Source: Serripes groenlandicus (taxonomy: Eukaryota > Mollusca > Bivalvia > Cardiida > Cardiidae). Taken from it: DNA of 64,000 bases. The notes under the pieces are model-generated. The model was not told where the DNA came from, did no database searches, and saw only the letters and a list, made by a program, of their open reading frames with translations. Numbering within the stretch: the stretch's first letter is position 1; each line of letters begins with the position of its first letter. Shown here piece after piece: positions 44,395 through 57,115 of the stretch. The position numbers and the translations under genes are program-made. The stretch is from contig JASEVX010000034.1 of NCBI GenBank assembly GCA_031761405.1, positions 558,001-622,000 of the forward strand, written 5' to 3'.

Positions 44395-46850
44395 TCAATC
44401 GTCCATTGGATTAGCGCAATGGACGCCATCACAACCACATGCTGGTGTACATTTCAATAATGCTTTGAAGCATTTACAGCGGATAGATTTACACTTGGTT
44501 TTAAATCCACAACTTGTTCAATGCAAGCATCAGGTACAGTTGGTAACCGTTTCCAGACAACTTTTAATCCGTCAGTACCATCTTGCCATGCCTTTGTATC
44601 TACAGGCCTGACTTCTGTATCCATAATTGCTACATCAGCTCTGATCCATATGCCTGCTTGATAATTTGCTCTTTCGATGTGTAGTTCAAGTGCATCAGTT
44701 GTTGGCGGGAGCATTTCAAGCGTTTTCTTAGTAATAGTGAATATCTTGCATCATCAACGGAGTCTTCATGGATCCCATACAGCAAGCATACAAACTTCTC
44801 TGCCTTATGTGACTGGCGGTTTCTTCCAACATCCGAAAGAAGGTCAGGGCATGTTACATACTTCTTCCAAAATGTCTTCTTACTAATACCACTAAAGGCG
44901 GAGGTTGTGTCACATCCTGTCAAAGCATGAAACCCCAAAATGTTAAGGTGCACTGAGTATCTTCTGAGCGATACTATGCACAAGGTGCAGTTTGGTGTTC
45001 TTGGAGGTCCCAGCCACCATCCATACTTCAATGTGTAACTGGCCAATATGGTATATCAGTAGGAGCAGTACATCAGTATCTTGACATTTGATAACTATTC
45101 TGTCATAACCGTCTCTTGCAGCACCTAATGCATGTATAATGATCCTCGTATCTGCCTCTTCGTGGTTTGATGATAGATGGGGCATCTCACATCTGTTGGA
45201 AGTAGTTTTCAGTTCATTCTGGTAACCTCCTCCTGTGACAAGCTCTTGCTCTCTCGGTAGCGTTTCTGCTCTTGTTTGCAAACTTTCGGTGAGGAATCTA
45301 GCGATATCAGTTCTGTTCTCACTCATTGTTAAGAAGTTATCCCATGATTGTGGCAGGGGTACATCTGGACCAGTAATCATTCTACGAATTGGTCGTCGTT
45401 TGCCAGATCGCTTGCTTCTTGCACTTGCCTTTATTGGTGCTTTTCCTATGTATCTGTCGAATGCTACATCGATTCTTCGTGTAGATGTGTTGAAATGTGT
45501 CAATACACACTGGACAAACACGTCTGCATACTCTCCAAATGTAACGCAGCCATCTGGTTTACCTAATGCTTGAATCAATGCATGACCATCAATCACTATA
45601 GCCGTTGTCAAAGTAGCCACTGGAAGTTCTTCCTGGACACGAACTGCCTTGTCAGTAGTTAGAACTACAAGCAGATCAAATTTGACTGTTGGGTTCATAA
45701 TTCCGCCCATTTTTGCAAGTGACAGTGGTACGGGAGACAGCTCATGATTTAAAACTGTTGCTATTTCGACAGTTCTCCTAGCATTCGCAGCGTTGAAGAG
45801 TCGTTGCATCTGTCAGCCCTTATTACCTTTGTGGTTTGCTTTGATTTTAATGGCACTTGGTACAGCGTTGCGAATGTTTTCAATTTCAACTTTTTTATGG
45901 GGTCAAAGAAACTATTTTCTCCGAAACTAGTCTCACATCAACATTTTGTAATACACGTGCTGTACCATGAGCTCTTGCTCCTACAAGATCATTGCTTATT
46001 TCGGTCGTTGCTACATCTTTGGTTGCAATAGAGACTAATTTTGAACACTTTACAACAAAACACGTCTAGTATGTCAAGGTGTTGTAGCAGTGCTTGAACA
46101 TGGCGTTCATCAAGATCTACACGTGAACGCTGGAAGTCAGCCCTTGTAGACGTGAACTCATCTTCATCATCTCCACTGTCTGCATAAAGAGCTCTCATCT
46201 TCTGTGATATGTTGGAGCGAAACGCCCAAGTTATGCAGAACTTGTCTCTTGCGTGTCATTTCGTATTATTCCTATGATTCCATTGTTCAGCTTGCATAGT
46301 TTATTAATCCACTCTGTGGCTTGGTCCGTTGGAATCTGGCTGAAGTGATTGTTACTTCTCTTGACAACGAAATTTCTATCCATGAACTCACTGTAAACTT
46401 CTGGGACTTTGTTCTTCAGATCTTTCATCTCAGCTTAATACACTGGTCCCCATCGTGCATAGTTCAAGTGGTCATACGCTGTCATCCAAGGCAACATGGT
46501 GGCGAATGCTTCAAGGTGAGGCTTCCAGTTTCCTTCTCTTTCCGAGCGGATAAACAGAAGCAGAATCTCAACCATAGCCATATGTGCTTTGGGTCCACCT
46601 TAGCCGCCACAAAGCCTTATACGTTAGGATATGTGCACGTACTGTTCTGTAGTATGACTTCCCGTTCCAGCATAGTTGCAGTTACGTTGGGAGGATACAC
46701 TCCAGCATCAACCCACACATCATCAAGACCGGCTGATTCAATGTGTTTCAAAAAATTGAAACAGATATGGAGGCCGCCAAGTCGGAATTTTAATAAGGGG
46801 AGTAGCTTTCAAGATGCATTATACTTGTTTGAATGTACATGTACCTTTCA
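44395..46850 (-). pseudogene. XPG/FEN1-like nuclease family pseudogene with Cys-rich tail (copy 2)
   Basis: Reading leftwards the parts are: RLGGLHICFNFLKHIESAGL (46,810), LLFIRSEREGNWKPHLEAF and MLPWMTAYDHLNYARWGPVY (46,560-46,440), an in-frame TAA (46,437-46,435), NNHFSQIPTDQATEWINKLC (46,360), FFDPIKKLKLKTFATL (45,905), AIVIDGHALIQALG (45,610), VAFDRYIGKAPIKASARSKR (45,470), NHEEADTRIIIHALGAARDG (45,165), KCQDTDVLLLL (45,090), GFHALTGCDTTSAFSGISKK (44,935), then a Cys-rich end KCTPACGCDG to TGA at 44,397-44,395. DG, FDRY, EEAD and DTD sit where XPG-N and XPG-I acidic residues lie in that fold; GCD-GIxKK resembles its helix-hairpin. At least four frameshifts. Intact piece: 44,943-45,809. 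Confidence 0.7.
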
Positions 46851-46859
46851 CAAACACAC

Positions 46860-48040
46860 ATGTACCGAAAAATAAGACTTTTGTCAGCATAATAGCGAGC
46901 ATTTATACTACTAAGAGATTTCAATGAAGTGTGCAAGTGCATGATCTCTATCCTAGTTTACTTGGTTACCATGGCAACATCCACAATTGCATTTATCCAG
47001 CTTCTCTAATAGACCAAAGTTTATATATTAAACGTCTTTTCCATGTCTTTTGTAATCATTCCAAACGTAAGCAATGCTAAATAAAAACATAGTTTAAATG
47101 CTATATTTTCGGGTAATTTTCCGTGTTTGACCTTGGGAATACATTGACCTTGACCTTAAATGACCTTAGTGTTCAGTTTTATCAAAAGCTCCACATTCAT
47201 AGATATGATTTATTACACATGAAAGAATATATTTGTTATTATTTAACAGTTAAAAGAAATGCAAAATAGTTGTTATGAAATCAGCTAACTGGAGCCATTG
47301 TGCGTGTTGTCTTGGTTACCATGGTAACCAACATAAATTTAAGTGCCCAATTTTGCTAAAAACAAAGCTTATACATGTGGTTGTTTTGCAACAACTTAAC
47401 AAACCAATATGAACATGAAAAATGCTAAATAAAAAGAAAAACCTTCATCAATTCTGAAATGTTCAGGTATTTTTCACTTTTTGACCTTAAAATGACCTTG
47501 ACCCTAACTTAAAGTGACATTGATAGTCAGTTTGATAGAAAGCTCTATATTCATAGATCATATATATTAAACATTTAAGTCGATATATATTAGCGTTTTA
47601 TAGTTATACTCAATACAGTAAGATGGTTTCAGTTTCAATCAATTCTGCACTTACTTGACCTTTGACCTACTTTCTGACCTTCACAGACGGTGTTGCCGGT
47701 GGCATGTGGCAGAACCATAGACAACTGGAGTTGGGCAACACGATTATGGTATTCAAACAATTCTACTATCTCATGCCATGGACCGTCATAAATAAGCGAC
47801 TTTTTCCCTGATGGACTCCCGACTATAAACAGTACGGTACATTTTATTATTTATTTGACTCTAGCAATATCAACCTTTAAAATCATATTTAACGGACAAC
47901 GCACATACTAATATTAAAATGTATCTATTTTGAACCGATATTGTAAATCGAATTAAAACAACACAATACCGAAATAATTGTTCAAGTATAGCAATGCATA
48001 TTTTTAAGTGAATAAACAAACAAATACGGGAAGTTGTAAG
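46860..48040. repeat. Intron 1, ~350-bp direct repeat
   Basis: CTTGGTTACCATGG, TGCTAAATAAAAA, TTTTGACCTT-AATGACCTTGACC, GTCAGTTT-ATAAAAGCTC and ATTCATAGATATGATTTATT occur in order at 46,960-47,240 and again at 47,310-47,590 with divergence. The palindromic GGTTACCATGGTAACC copies match an RFX X-box pattern. No exon seen. Confidence 0.55.
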
Positions 48041-48095
48041 ATTTAGGCATCTCCACTGGGAATAAGCTTTTCCAAGAAAAAAAATAAAGTAATAC

Positions 48096-48354
48096 CTTTT
48101 TCTTCTAGCTCATCCATGATATTTTCTTCCTTCTTCATGATCATAGATTCCACAGAAGTACTTTCAACATCTGATAGTGTGAACTTCTTGACCAACTCTA
48201 ATTCTTCGTCAGTAGAATTCAAACTTGAAATGCTGACAGAAGCAGACGCTCTGCTTAACATTTCGGATACATTTATTTCCTTCTTCTTAATCGATCCAGG
48301 AGGACTGGGGTGAACTTTATTCTTCTTTTTGAACTTTGGCAAACAATTACCCAT
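48096..48354 (-). CDS. MGNC-protein gene, exon 1 (probable N-myristoylated protein)
   Basis: ATG at 48,354 gives MGNCLPKFKKKNKVHPSPPG. Gly2 followed by Asn-Cys and a Lys-rich patch is the classic context for N-myristoylation plus Cys palmitoylation, so the product probably sits on a membrane. The exon then has a Ser-rich stretch (LSRASASVSISSLNS) and acidic MDELEEK, and ends in phase 1 at G|GTATTA. Exons 1-3 join to 194 codons without a stop. The overall form (short acylated head, linker, charged helix) recalls stathmin-domain-containing proteins, but I cannot confirm this. Intron 1 holds the nuclease-like pseudogene. Confidence 0.68.
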
Positions 48355-48534
48355 TTTGAATAAGCTTAGGTAATAGCTTTACGATTAATGTTTAAAAAGA
48401 CAGCGATTCAACGAAACGTTGTTAGGGTAGCTTAGTTACAACGTGATATGACGTCAGACGTTACTTTATACGTCACGTAATAACAATGTAATGCAGATCA
48501 TTGGCAGAGTTGTTGTTCGTTACTCTTTCTATGA

Positions 48535-48935
48535 AAAAGCCGGGAAACACATGCATAGGTTTACCTATGTCTCGAGATAGCCAGGAAACACATGCATAGG
48601 TTGTTAGGTATCGAGTTAGCCAGGAAACAGATGCATAGGTTGTTACGTATCAAGGAAACACAAAAATTGGAATACCTTGGTGTCGAGATATCCGGGAAAA
48701 ACAAACCTTATACTACCTTGGTGTCGAGATAGCCAGAAAACACATACAGTCGAGATAGCCCGGAAACACAAACCTTGGAATACCTTGGTGTCGAGATAGA
48801 CAGGAAACATAAACCTTGGAATACCTTTGTGTGTCGAGATAGCCGGGAAACAAAAACCTTGGAATAACATGTTGTCGAGAGAGCCAGAAAACACATACAT
48901 GGGTTGTTAGGTGTCGAGATAGCCAGGAACAACTG
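48535..48935. repeat. 41-bp minisatellite, block 2
   Basis: About ten units of CGAGATAGCCAGGAAACACA plus CATAGGTT or CCTTGGAATACCTTGGTGT variants. It begins about 180 bp upstream of the MGNC-gene start codon. Confidence 0.88.
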
Positions 48936-48939
48936 GTAT

Positions 48940-49545
48940 ATGCCCCATATAATTCATGTCCGAGTTTTCGTGAATTGGTTTTAGTTGTTTTAACCATTCC
49001 CGACATGTACATGTATATGACTTTCAATTATAGATCATTGTTTAGATGTTGCTACAACATACTAGAAATGATACATACATGGCCGATACAAGAGCTGTGT
49101 ATTTGTCAACTATTTGGTCTTGCCTGTTGTTCTCTTAGCTTACTGGAACCGTGATTAACCCTTTTTCCTTATGTAGACGCATTCTGGTGTATCTGCATAA
49201 GAAAACGTTCGAAAACATTGTTGAAAAAGAAGAAATATCTCATAATGAGTTGTGCAGAACAAGTAAGTTGTGCGGAACATTTATTCTTCGGTCCGAAATG
49301 GTTCCACACGGGGACTTGTAGTTGTACATGGGACTCTTCTTCTTTGGCCCAACACTATACCGGATATCAGTAGTGTTTCCGGCCCTCATGGGCCACTTAT
49401 TGTTGAAAGTGACCCAGCTATGCTTAGCTTACCTAAGCACGAATTGCTCAAAGTGATCATTCAAGATCAATGGATGTCTGTTGTCCGTCCGTCAATCATT
49501 GGTGTCATTTACTCTCAGGATTAAGCCTCAACCGACACATATTCT
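48940..49545. other. Intergenic with MITE family A remnant
   Basis: A left arm at 49,155-49,250 (AACCCTTTTTCCTTATGTAG, GAAAACATTG) ends abruptly. CCGGCCCTCATGGGCCACTT and the following sequence to 49,520 resemble no coding family that I know. Confidence 0.35.
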
Positions 49546-51040
49546 AAACCAGAGATAACCAGGAAACACATATCTTGGTTGATAGCCAGTAAACACATAC
49601 AACGGTTTACCTCGGTATCAAGATAGTCGGGAAACACATGCATAGGTCTATCTCGGTATCGAGATAGCCAGGAAACACATATCTTGGCTGATAGCCAGTA
49701 AACACATACAACGGCTTACCTCGGTATCAAGATAGTCGGGAAACACATGCATAGGTTTACCTTAGTATCAAAATAGCCAGGAAACACATACATCGGTCAA
49801 CCTCGGTAGCGAGATAGCCAGGAAACACATATCTTGGTTGATAGCCAGTTAACACATTACAACGGTTTACCTCGGTATCAAGATAGTCGGGAAACACATA
49901 CATAGGTCTATCTCGGGTATCGAGATAGCCAGGATAACACATATAAAGGTTTACTGTAGTGTCAAAATAGCCAGGAAACACATACATCGGTTAACCTAGG
50001 TAGCGAGATAGCCAGGATAACACATACATAGGTTTACCGTAGTGTCAAAATAGCCAGGAAAAACATATATGGTTTACCTCGGTAGCGAGAGAGCCAGGAT
50101 AACACATACATAGGTTAACCGTAGTGTCAAAATAGCCAGGAAACACATACCTCGGTTAACCTCGGTAGCGAGATAGCCAGGATAACACATACATAGGTTT
50201 ACCTTAGTGTCAAAATAGCCAGGAAAAACATACCTCGGTTTACCTCGGTAGCGAGATAGCCAGTAAACACATACATAGGTTTACCTTGGTGTCGAGATAA
50301 GCGGGAAACACATACATAGGTTTACCTAAGTGTCGAGATAGCCGGTAAACACATACATAGGTTTACCTTAGTGTCAAAATAGCCAGGAAACACATACCTC
50401 GGTTTACCTCTGTAGCTAGATAGCCAGGATAACACATACATTGGTTTACCTAAATATCGAGATAGCGAGGAAACACATACCTCGATAGTGAGATAGACAA
50501 GATAACACATACATAGGTTTACTTAAATATCGAGATAGCCAGGAAACACATGCATAGGTTGTTAGGTATCGAGATAGCCGGGAAACACATACATAGGTTA
50601 TCCTTGGTGTCGAGATAACCAGGAAACACATACATAGGTTGTAAGGTATCGAGATAGCCGAGAATCACATATATAGGTTTACCTTGATTTTGAGATAGCC
50701 AGGAAACAGAAACATTGTAATATCTTGTTATCGAGATAGCCAGGAAACACAAACCTTGGAATACCTTGGTGTCGAGATTGCCATGAAACACAGACCTTGG
50801 AATACCTTGAAACATTGTCGACTGTCGAGATAACTAGGAAACACATACATAGGTTGTTAGGTATTGAGATAAGCGAGATTCACATACATAGGCCAGGAAA
50901 CACAAACCTTGGAATACCTTGGTGGTGAGATAGCCGGAAAACACAAACCTTGGAATACTTTGGTGTCGAGATTGCAAGGAAATACAGACATTGAAATACC
51001 TTGGTGTCGAGATAGCTAGGAAACATATACATAGGTTGTT
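49545..51040. repeat. 41-bp minisatellite, block 3
   Basis: About 36 units with several variant types. A three-unit set (TATCTTGGTTGATAGCCAGT) recurs at about 49,565, 49,680 and 49,830, a higher-order repeat of about 115-150 bp. The frames on minus are repeat artefacts. Confidence 0.9.
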
Positions 51041-51042
51041 AC

Positions 51043-51952
51043 TAAGGATGGCAACGAATACCAAAATTAGTATTCGAATATTCGATCACAAAGTATTCGA
51101 ATATTCGAATATTCGACCCATTTGTGCATGCTTCGTCAAAAAAGAGTTTATAAATACGTTATTTGCAATAAAGTGATCTTACTGTTGTCTTATTTTATTC
51201 AAGTTCCAGGACTTGCATTTACATGTTCGTTCAACCCATGAATTTGAAAGAAAACAATGTTAGTTAAAAATTCGTCAGTAAAGTGCTCAGATTTTTATTA
51301 ATTGATCACTTGCTTAATGTATTTGTGTATGAAGCATGTATTAAGCATGTATTAAGCATGTAGTTCTGATTACCATGTATACAACTGAAATACTGTTGAA
51401 AATGACATGAAATGTTCCCAATTATCAAATCTTTTCAAAACATGACAAATCGGGCATGGATCCTCTTGACGGGATACTGTTGAAAATGGACAAGAAATAT
51501 TCCCAGTACCGGATTGCTTAAAAACATTAATATGTAATCAGATAATTTCACAGCCAAACCGACGGATTTGTGTGATTGATATATAATTGAATAATAACGT
51601 AACTACCTGCTATCTAAGTTGAAGTTACAGAGTTTTGGAACGAAACCATCAGTATTGTATCGATCACTTTTTAAAGCCCAAAGCAAGGATTATCAGTTTG
51701 ACATGTTATCTACAGTATTGACACCTTATACAATACGCGTAACATTGACCATCGGTAACTCTTTACTTGCCGTTTTTAACAACAAAAAAGCATGGGAAAT
51801 AGTTCAAGTATCGTCAATTTGATTTAAATATATAAATGTTTTATAAATACTTCTGATTTTTATCGAATATTCGAATCATGATATAGTATTCGAATATTCG
51901 ACCATACGATCAAATATTCGAATATTCGAATATTCGTTGCCATCCCTAGAAC
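51043..51952. mobile_element. 910-bp hAT-like non-autonomous element inside minisatellite
   Basis: The ends TAAGGATGGCAACGAATA and TATTCGTTGCCATCCCTAG are inverted copies. TTGTTAC lies directly outside both ends (51,036-51,042; 51,953-51,959), with G/C mismatch at an eighth position. TTCGAATATTCGAATA-type runs fill both subterminal regions. The minisatellite resumes on the far side. The 67-codon frame at 51,619 is not recognisable as a transposase. Confidence 0.7.
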
Positions 51953-51954
51953 TT

Positions 51955-52815
51955 GTTACTTGTTAGGTATCGAGATAGCCCTGGAAACGCGTGCAAAGAT
52001 ATACCTAGGTATCGAGATAGCCAGGAAACACATACCTTGAAATACCTTGGTATCGAGATAGACAAGAAACACATACATAGGTTGTAAGGTATCGAGATAG
52101 CCAAGAAACAAAAACCTTGGAATACCTTGATGTCGAGATAGCCAGGAATCACATATATAGCTTGTTAGGTATCGAGCTATCCAGGAAACACATACATAGC
52201 TTGTTAGGTATCGAGATAGCCAGGAAACACATATATAGGTTGTTAGGTATCGAGATAGACAAGAAACACATACATAGGTTGTAAGGTATCGAGATAGCCA
52301 AGAAACACAGACCTTGTGATACCGAGAAAGCCAGGAAACACATACGTAGCTTGTCGAGATAGCCAAGAAACATATGCATATATTTACCTAGGTATCGAGA
52401 TAACCAGGAAAAACATACATCGGTTTTACCTTGGTATCGAGATAGCCAGGAAACACATATATAGGTTGTTAGGTATCGATAAACACATACTTTTATTTAC
52501 CTTGATGTCGAGATAGCCAGGAAGATCACAAACATAGGTTACCTTGGTGTCGAGGTAGTCTGAAAACACAAACCGTGGAATACCTAGGTATCGATATAGC
52601 CAGAAAGCACAGACCTTTGAATACCTAGGTATCAAGATAGCCGGAAACACAAACATTGGAATACCTTGGTATCGAGATAGCCAGGAAACACATCCATAGG
52701 TTTACCTGATGTCGAGAAAGCCAGAAAACACATACATAGGTTTACATTGGTGTCTAGGTAACCAGGAACCATATACATAGGCATACCTTTGGTCGAGATA
52801 GCCAGGAAATACAAA
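51955..52815. repeat. 41-bp minisatellite, block 4
   Basis: About 21 units, the continuation of block 3 beyond the inserted element. Confidence 0.9.
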
Positions 52816-52872
52816 CCTTCCCCGACATTTACATGTACATGACTTTCAACCTAGTCGAAACAGTCGGAACAG

Positions 52873-53920
<1,048 letters not shown>

Positions 53921-53924
53921 TTTT

Positions 53925-55425
53925 TAGCTCGCCTATTCGAAGAAATAGGGGAGCTTATGTTATCACCCCGGCGTTGGCGTTGGCGTTGGCGTTGGCGTTG
54001 GTGTTGGCGTTGGCGTCCGCGTTGCCAGCTTGGTCAAACCTTTGCGTGCAAGGCCTTTTCTCAGACACTGTGTATGCTGTTGCTTTGAAACTTCACACAC
54101 TTATTCAGGATCATTAGGGGACCTTGTATGTCAAGTCCCATAACTCTGGAATGGATTTTGACTGAATTGTGCCCCTTTTTGGACTTAGAAATTTGGTCAA
54201 ACCTTTGCGTGCAAGGCCTTTTCTCAGACACTGTGTATGCTGTTGCTTTCAAACTTCACACACTTATTCAGGGTCATTAGGGGACCTTGTATGTCAAGTC
54301 CCATAACTCTGGAATGGATTTTGACTGAATTGTGCCCCTTTTTCGACTTAGAATTTTGGTCAAACCTTTGCGTGCAAGGCCTTTTCTCAGACACTGTGTA
54401 TGCTGTTGCTTTGAAACTTCACACACTTATTCAGGATCATTAGGGGACCTTGTATGTCAAGTCCCATAACTCTGGAATGGATTTTGACTGAATTGTGCCC
54501 CTTTTTCGACTTAGAATTTTGGTCAAACCTTTGCGTGCAAGGCCTTTTCTCAGACACTGTGTATACTGTTGCTTTGAAACTTCACACACTTATTCAGGAT
54601 CATTAGGGGACCTTGTATGTCAAGTCCCATAACTCTGGAATGGATTTTGACTGAATTGTGCCCCTTTTTGGACTTAGAAATTTGGTCAAACCTTTGCGTG
54701 CAATGCCTTTTCTCAGACACTGTGTATGCTGTTGCTTTCAAACTTCACACACTTATTCAGGGTCATTAGGGGACCTTGTATGTCAAGTCCCATAACTCTG
54801 GAATGGATTTTTTTTCAAACATTTGGATTTTTTTCTTTTTCTTTTCTTGTATTTTTCAATTTTGCGTTTAGCTCAACGTTAAAGTTTCGATTTTTTTTTT
54901 TCTCAATAAGTACTGGTTCTAGGGCTTTCATATTTTTTGGGGTAAAACATTTGTTTTTTGCTGGATTTTGAAAATTGGGCATAGCTTCTTCATATTTTGT
55001 TGGATTAATTTCATTTTTTTTTTTTAATTTTCTTGTATTTTTGAACTTTGAGCATTATTTTTTTATTTTTTATTTTTTTTCTTGAATTTTGGAACTTTGT
55101 GTTCAGCTCAATTTTTTTTTTTTAAATTTCTTGTATTTTTGAACTTTTTTTTTTTATTATTTCTTGTTTAAAAATAATTGTGTTTAGCTCAATGTTAGAG
55201 TTTTGTTTACTTTTTGTCTTTTACACTTGCCTTGATAGTCAAAGCAGGGGACACAGTGAGACATTTAATTACGCGTAATTCTTGTCTTTCTTTTGTAAAT
55301 TCAATTTCAACTGAATTATTCCACTTTTGGATTTTGGACTTTATACCCATGCTATAACTGTTCTGAAGTAGGCCCTGATAGACGATATCCCTGATAGGCG
55401 AGCTATATTGTCCTCCGACAACTCT
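53925..55425. mobile_element. AGCTCGCC-type element with ~164-bp internal tandem repeats
   Basis: It begins TTAGCTCGCCTATTCGAAG and ends TGATAGGCGAGCTATATTGTC, an imperfect inverted terminus. After a (GTTGGC)n tract (53,971-54,022), TTGGTCAAACCTTTGCGTGC recurs at about 54,030, 54,193, 54,357, 54,521 and 54,684 (about 4.6 units of ~164 bp). The right third is T-rich. It has the same architecture as 19,535-20,752 but a different unit. No coding content. Confidence 0.65.
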
Positions 55426-55429
55426 TGTT

Positions 55430-55905
55430 TCGTAATGTTTTCCAATTTAAGTGTGCTGTATGGTTATTATGACTCATCTGGAACATCGTATGAGTTCCAT
55501 GCCAAGTAAATGTGAGGTTTAACAACAATATTCACAAATATTGATATGTACAGTACATCAATAGTAATATAATTATTTAAGTGTTGGCCACTTTGGTGCT
55601 TTACCGAAACGAAATGTAAAACATCATTGGACAATTCATTTTATGTGACTGGATTTATCAAGATGATTCATGTCCATTTATATTACATTTTGTTTCAGAA
55701 ACATACTGTTAACATTTCACTTTGCAACGTTGGTGTGTGCATATGTCTGCATGTGCTTTGCACCCCCCTATGGTTTTATTTAAATTTAAATACTGGAGAT
55801 TTAATTGGTGAGCGAACACATCTCACGGATTACAACAACTTAAATTGAGTTGAGTTGAATATTGGAAAGTTAACCATGAATAGACCTAATCCTCCCATAT
55901 TTAGA
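55430..55905. other. Intergenic, nothing recognised
   Basis: A 73-codon frame at 55,627-55,848 has no splice borders or recognisable motif. Confidence 0.35.
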
Positions 55906-55907
55906 GG

Positions 55908-56234
55908 CTAACCCTTTCCCACATACAACACATCTGATGCGGACGACTTAGAAAACTATTGAAATGTGCTGAAAACAGTTTGGCCAAAGGAAAATACTGA
56001 TGCATCTCTAACACTAAAGACTGCAATATTTAAAGGTCTTTCCCATGATACAACAAATCTGAAACAGATGCATAAGAGAACACGTATGCAATATATATAT
56101 GAAATGTGTTAAACAGTTTGACAAAAAGAGAAATATATTGCTCATTATGAGAACATTTTCTTTTTTACACAAAGCTTTTTAAAAAAATTGTATGCTGCAG
56201 ATGAATATAAATGCGTCTACATGTAGGAAATGGT
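55908..56234. mobile_element. Foldback MITE family A copy (enlarged)
   Basis: AACCCTTTCCCACATACAAC at the left and CTGCAGATGAATATAAATGC-GTAGGAAATGG at the right. An extra left arm at 56,035-56,075 suggests one copy inserted into another. Another degraded copy follows at 56,400-56,640. Confidence 0.5.
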
Positions 56235-56639
56235 AGAATATTTATCTGTCTGTCTATGTCCCAAATACCATTTTAAAATGATCATGTGGAGGCTTTGATC
56301 AAGCTAAACAGATTCAGTCTGATCTGAGCTTTACTATTCACATTGCTTGGACAGACTCACGTAATGTTAATGGTGTGTTTAACTTTATAAACTTTACTTT
56401 ACAAAATTGATGGAAAGAGATAAGCACGGTTTAAAATTTTCTTTTCGGCAGTAGACTTTAAATATTTTCAAAGTTGTCTGCTGCATATTTGGCATATATG
56501 GGAAAGGGTTATTGAATATTATCACATAATATATCTGCAAACTCGATGAAAAGAGATGAACATTTTGTAAAAGGAAAATTTAATAAACATGAGCAATTTA
56601 TCCTGTTTTAAAATCGTCTGCTGCAGAGGCGTAAAACGC

Positions 56640-56888
56640 TGTCTAGATGATGACAAGGATCGAGACATGTCACGTGCATGGTAACCAAGAGACATCTAAT
56701 TTGCATAAACAACAATTTTCTGATTGGCTCAAGACGAATTTCGCGGGAATGTTAGCGTTCAGCTCACTCACTAGGCTGTTTATCGTATATCTACACGCTG
56801 ACAAAGACACTCGTGCTCTAAAGTTAAACAGGATTAAATAAGTTTGATTGACAAGGAATTATTACAGTTCCTTAATTTGATGTGACAG
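56640..56888 (+). promoter_or_regulatory. Possible promoter and 5' UTR exon (tentative)
   Basis: The stretch holds GTCACGTGCATGGTAACC, an inverted CCAAT box (GATTGGCTC at 56,722), and ends in a perfect donor, GTGACAG|GTAAGTT at 56,889. That combination resembles a non-coding first exon. No downstream coding exon was found, so this is weak. Confidence 0.25.
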
Positions 56889-57115
56889 GTAAGTTATCTC
56901 TCTGAAGTCATTGTAGAAAAAGAAGACATTGCTCATAATAAATTCTGTGAAATATATTAATGATTATTCAAAAATGCCCTCTTTTCGACTTTTCAACAGA
57001 CGAGCAATAACGTGCACTCCTTGGCACTATTGTCATATTATTACTGATGTCATGGGTTGCATGTATTGGTCAACACGTAACTGTATGGCATATTTATTTC
57101 AAAGTGGTCACATCA

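Noticed and set aside
45235..45573. Plus-strand frame of 112 codons
   Set aside because: Antisense shadow of the nuclease-like pseudogene, which has the recognisable motifs.
46321..46875. Plus-strand frame of 184 codons
   Set aside because: Antisense of the same pseudogene's N-terminal part (LPWMTAYDHLNYARW on minus).
49270..49524. 84-codon frame at the edge of a MITE remnant
   Set aside because: No motif, no splice borders, and it runs into repeat sequence.
48643..52814. Many minus-strand frames with CFLAISTPRY-type repeats
   Set aside because: Translations of the 41-bp minisatellite.
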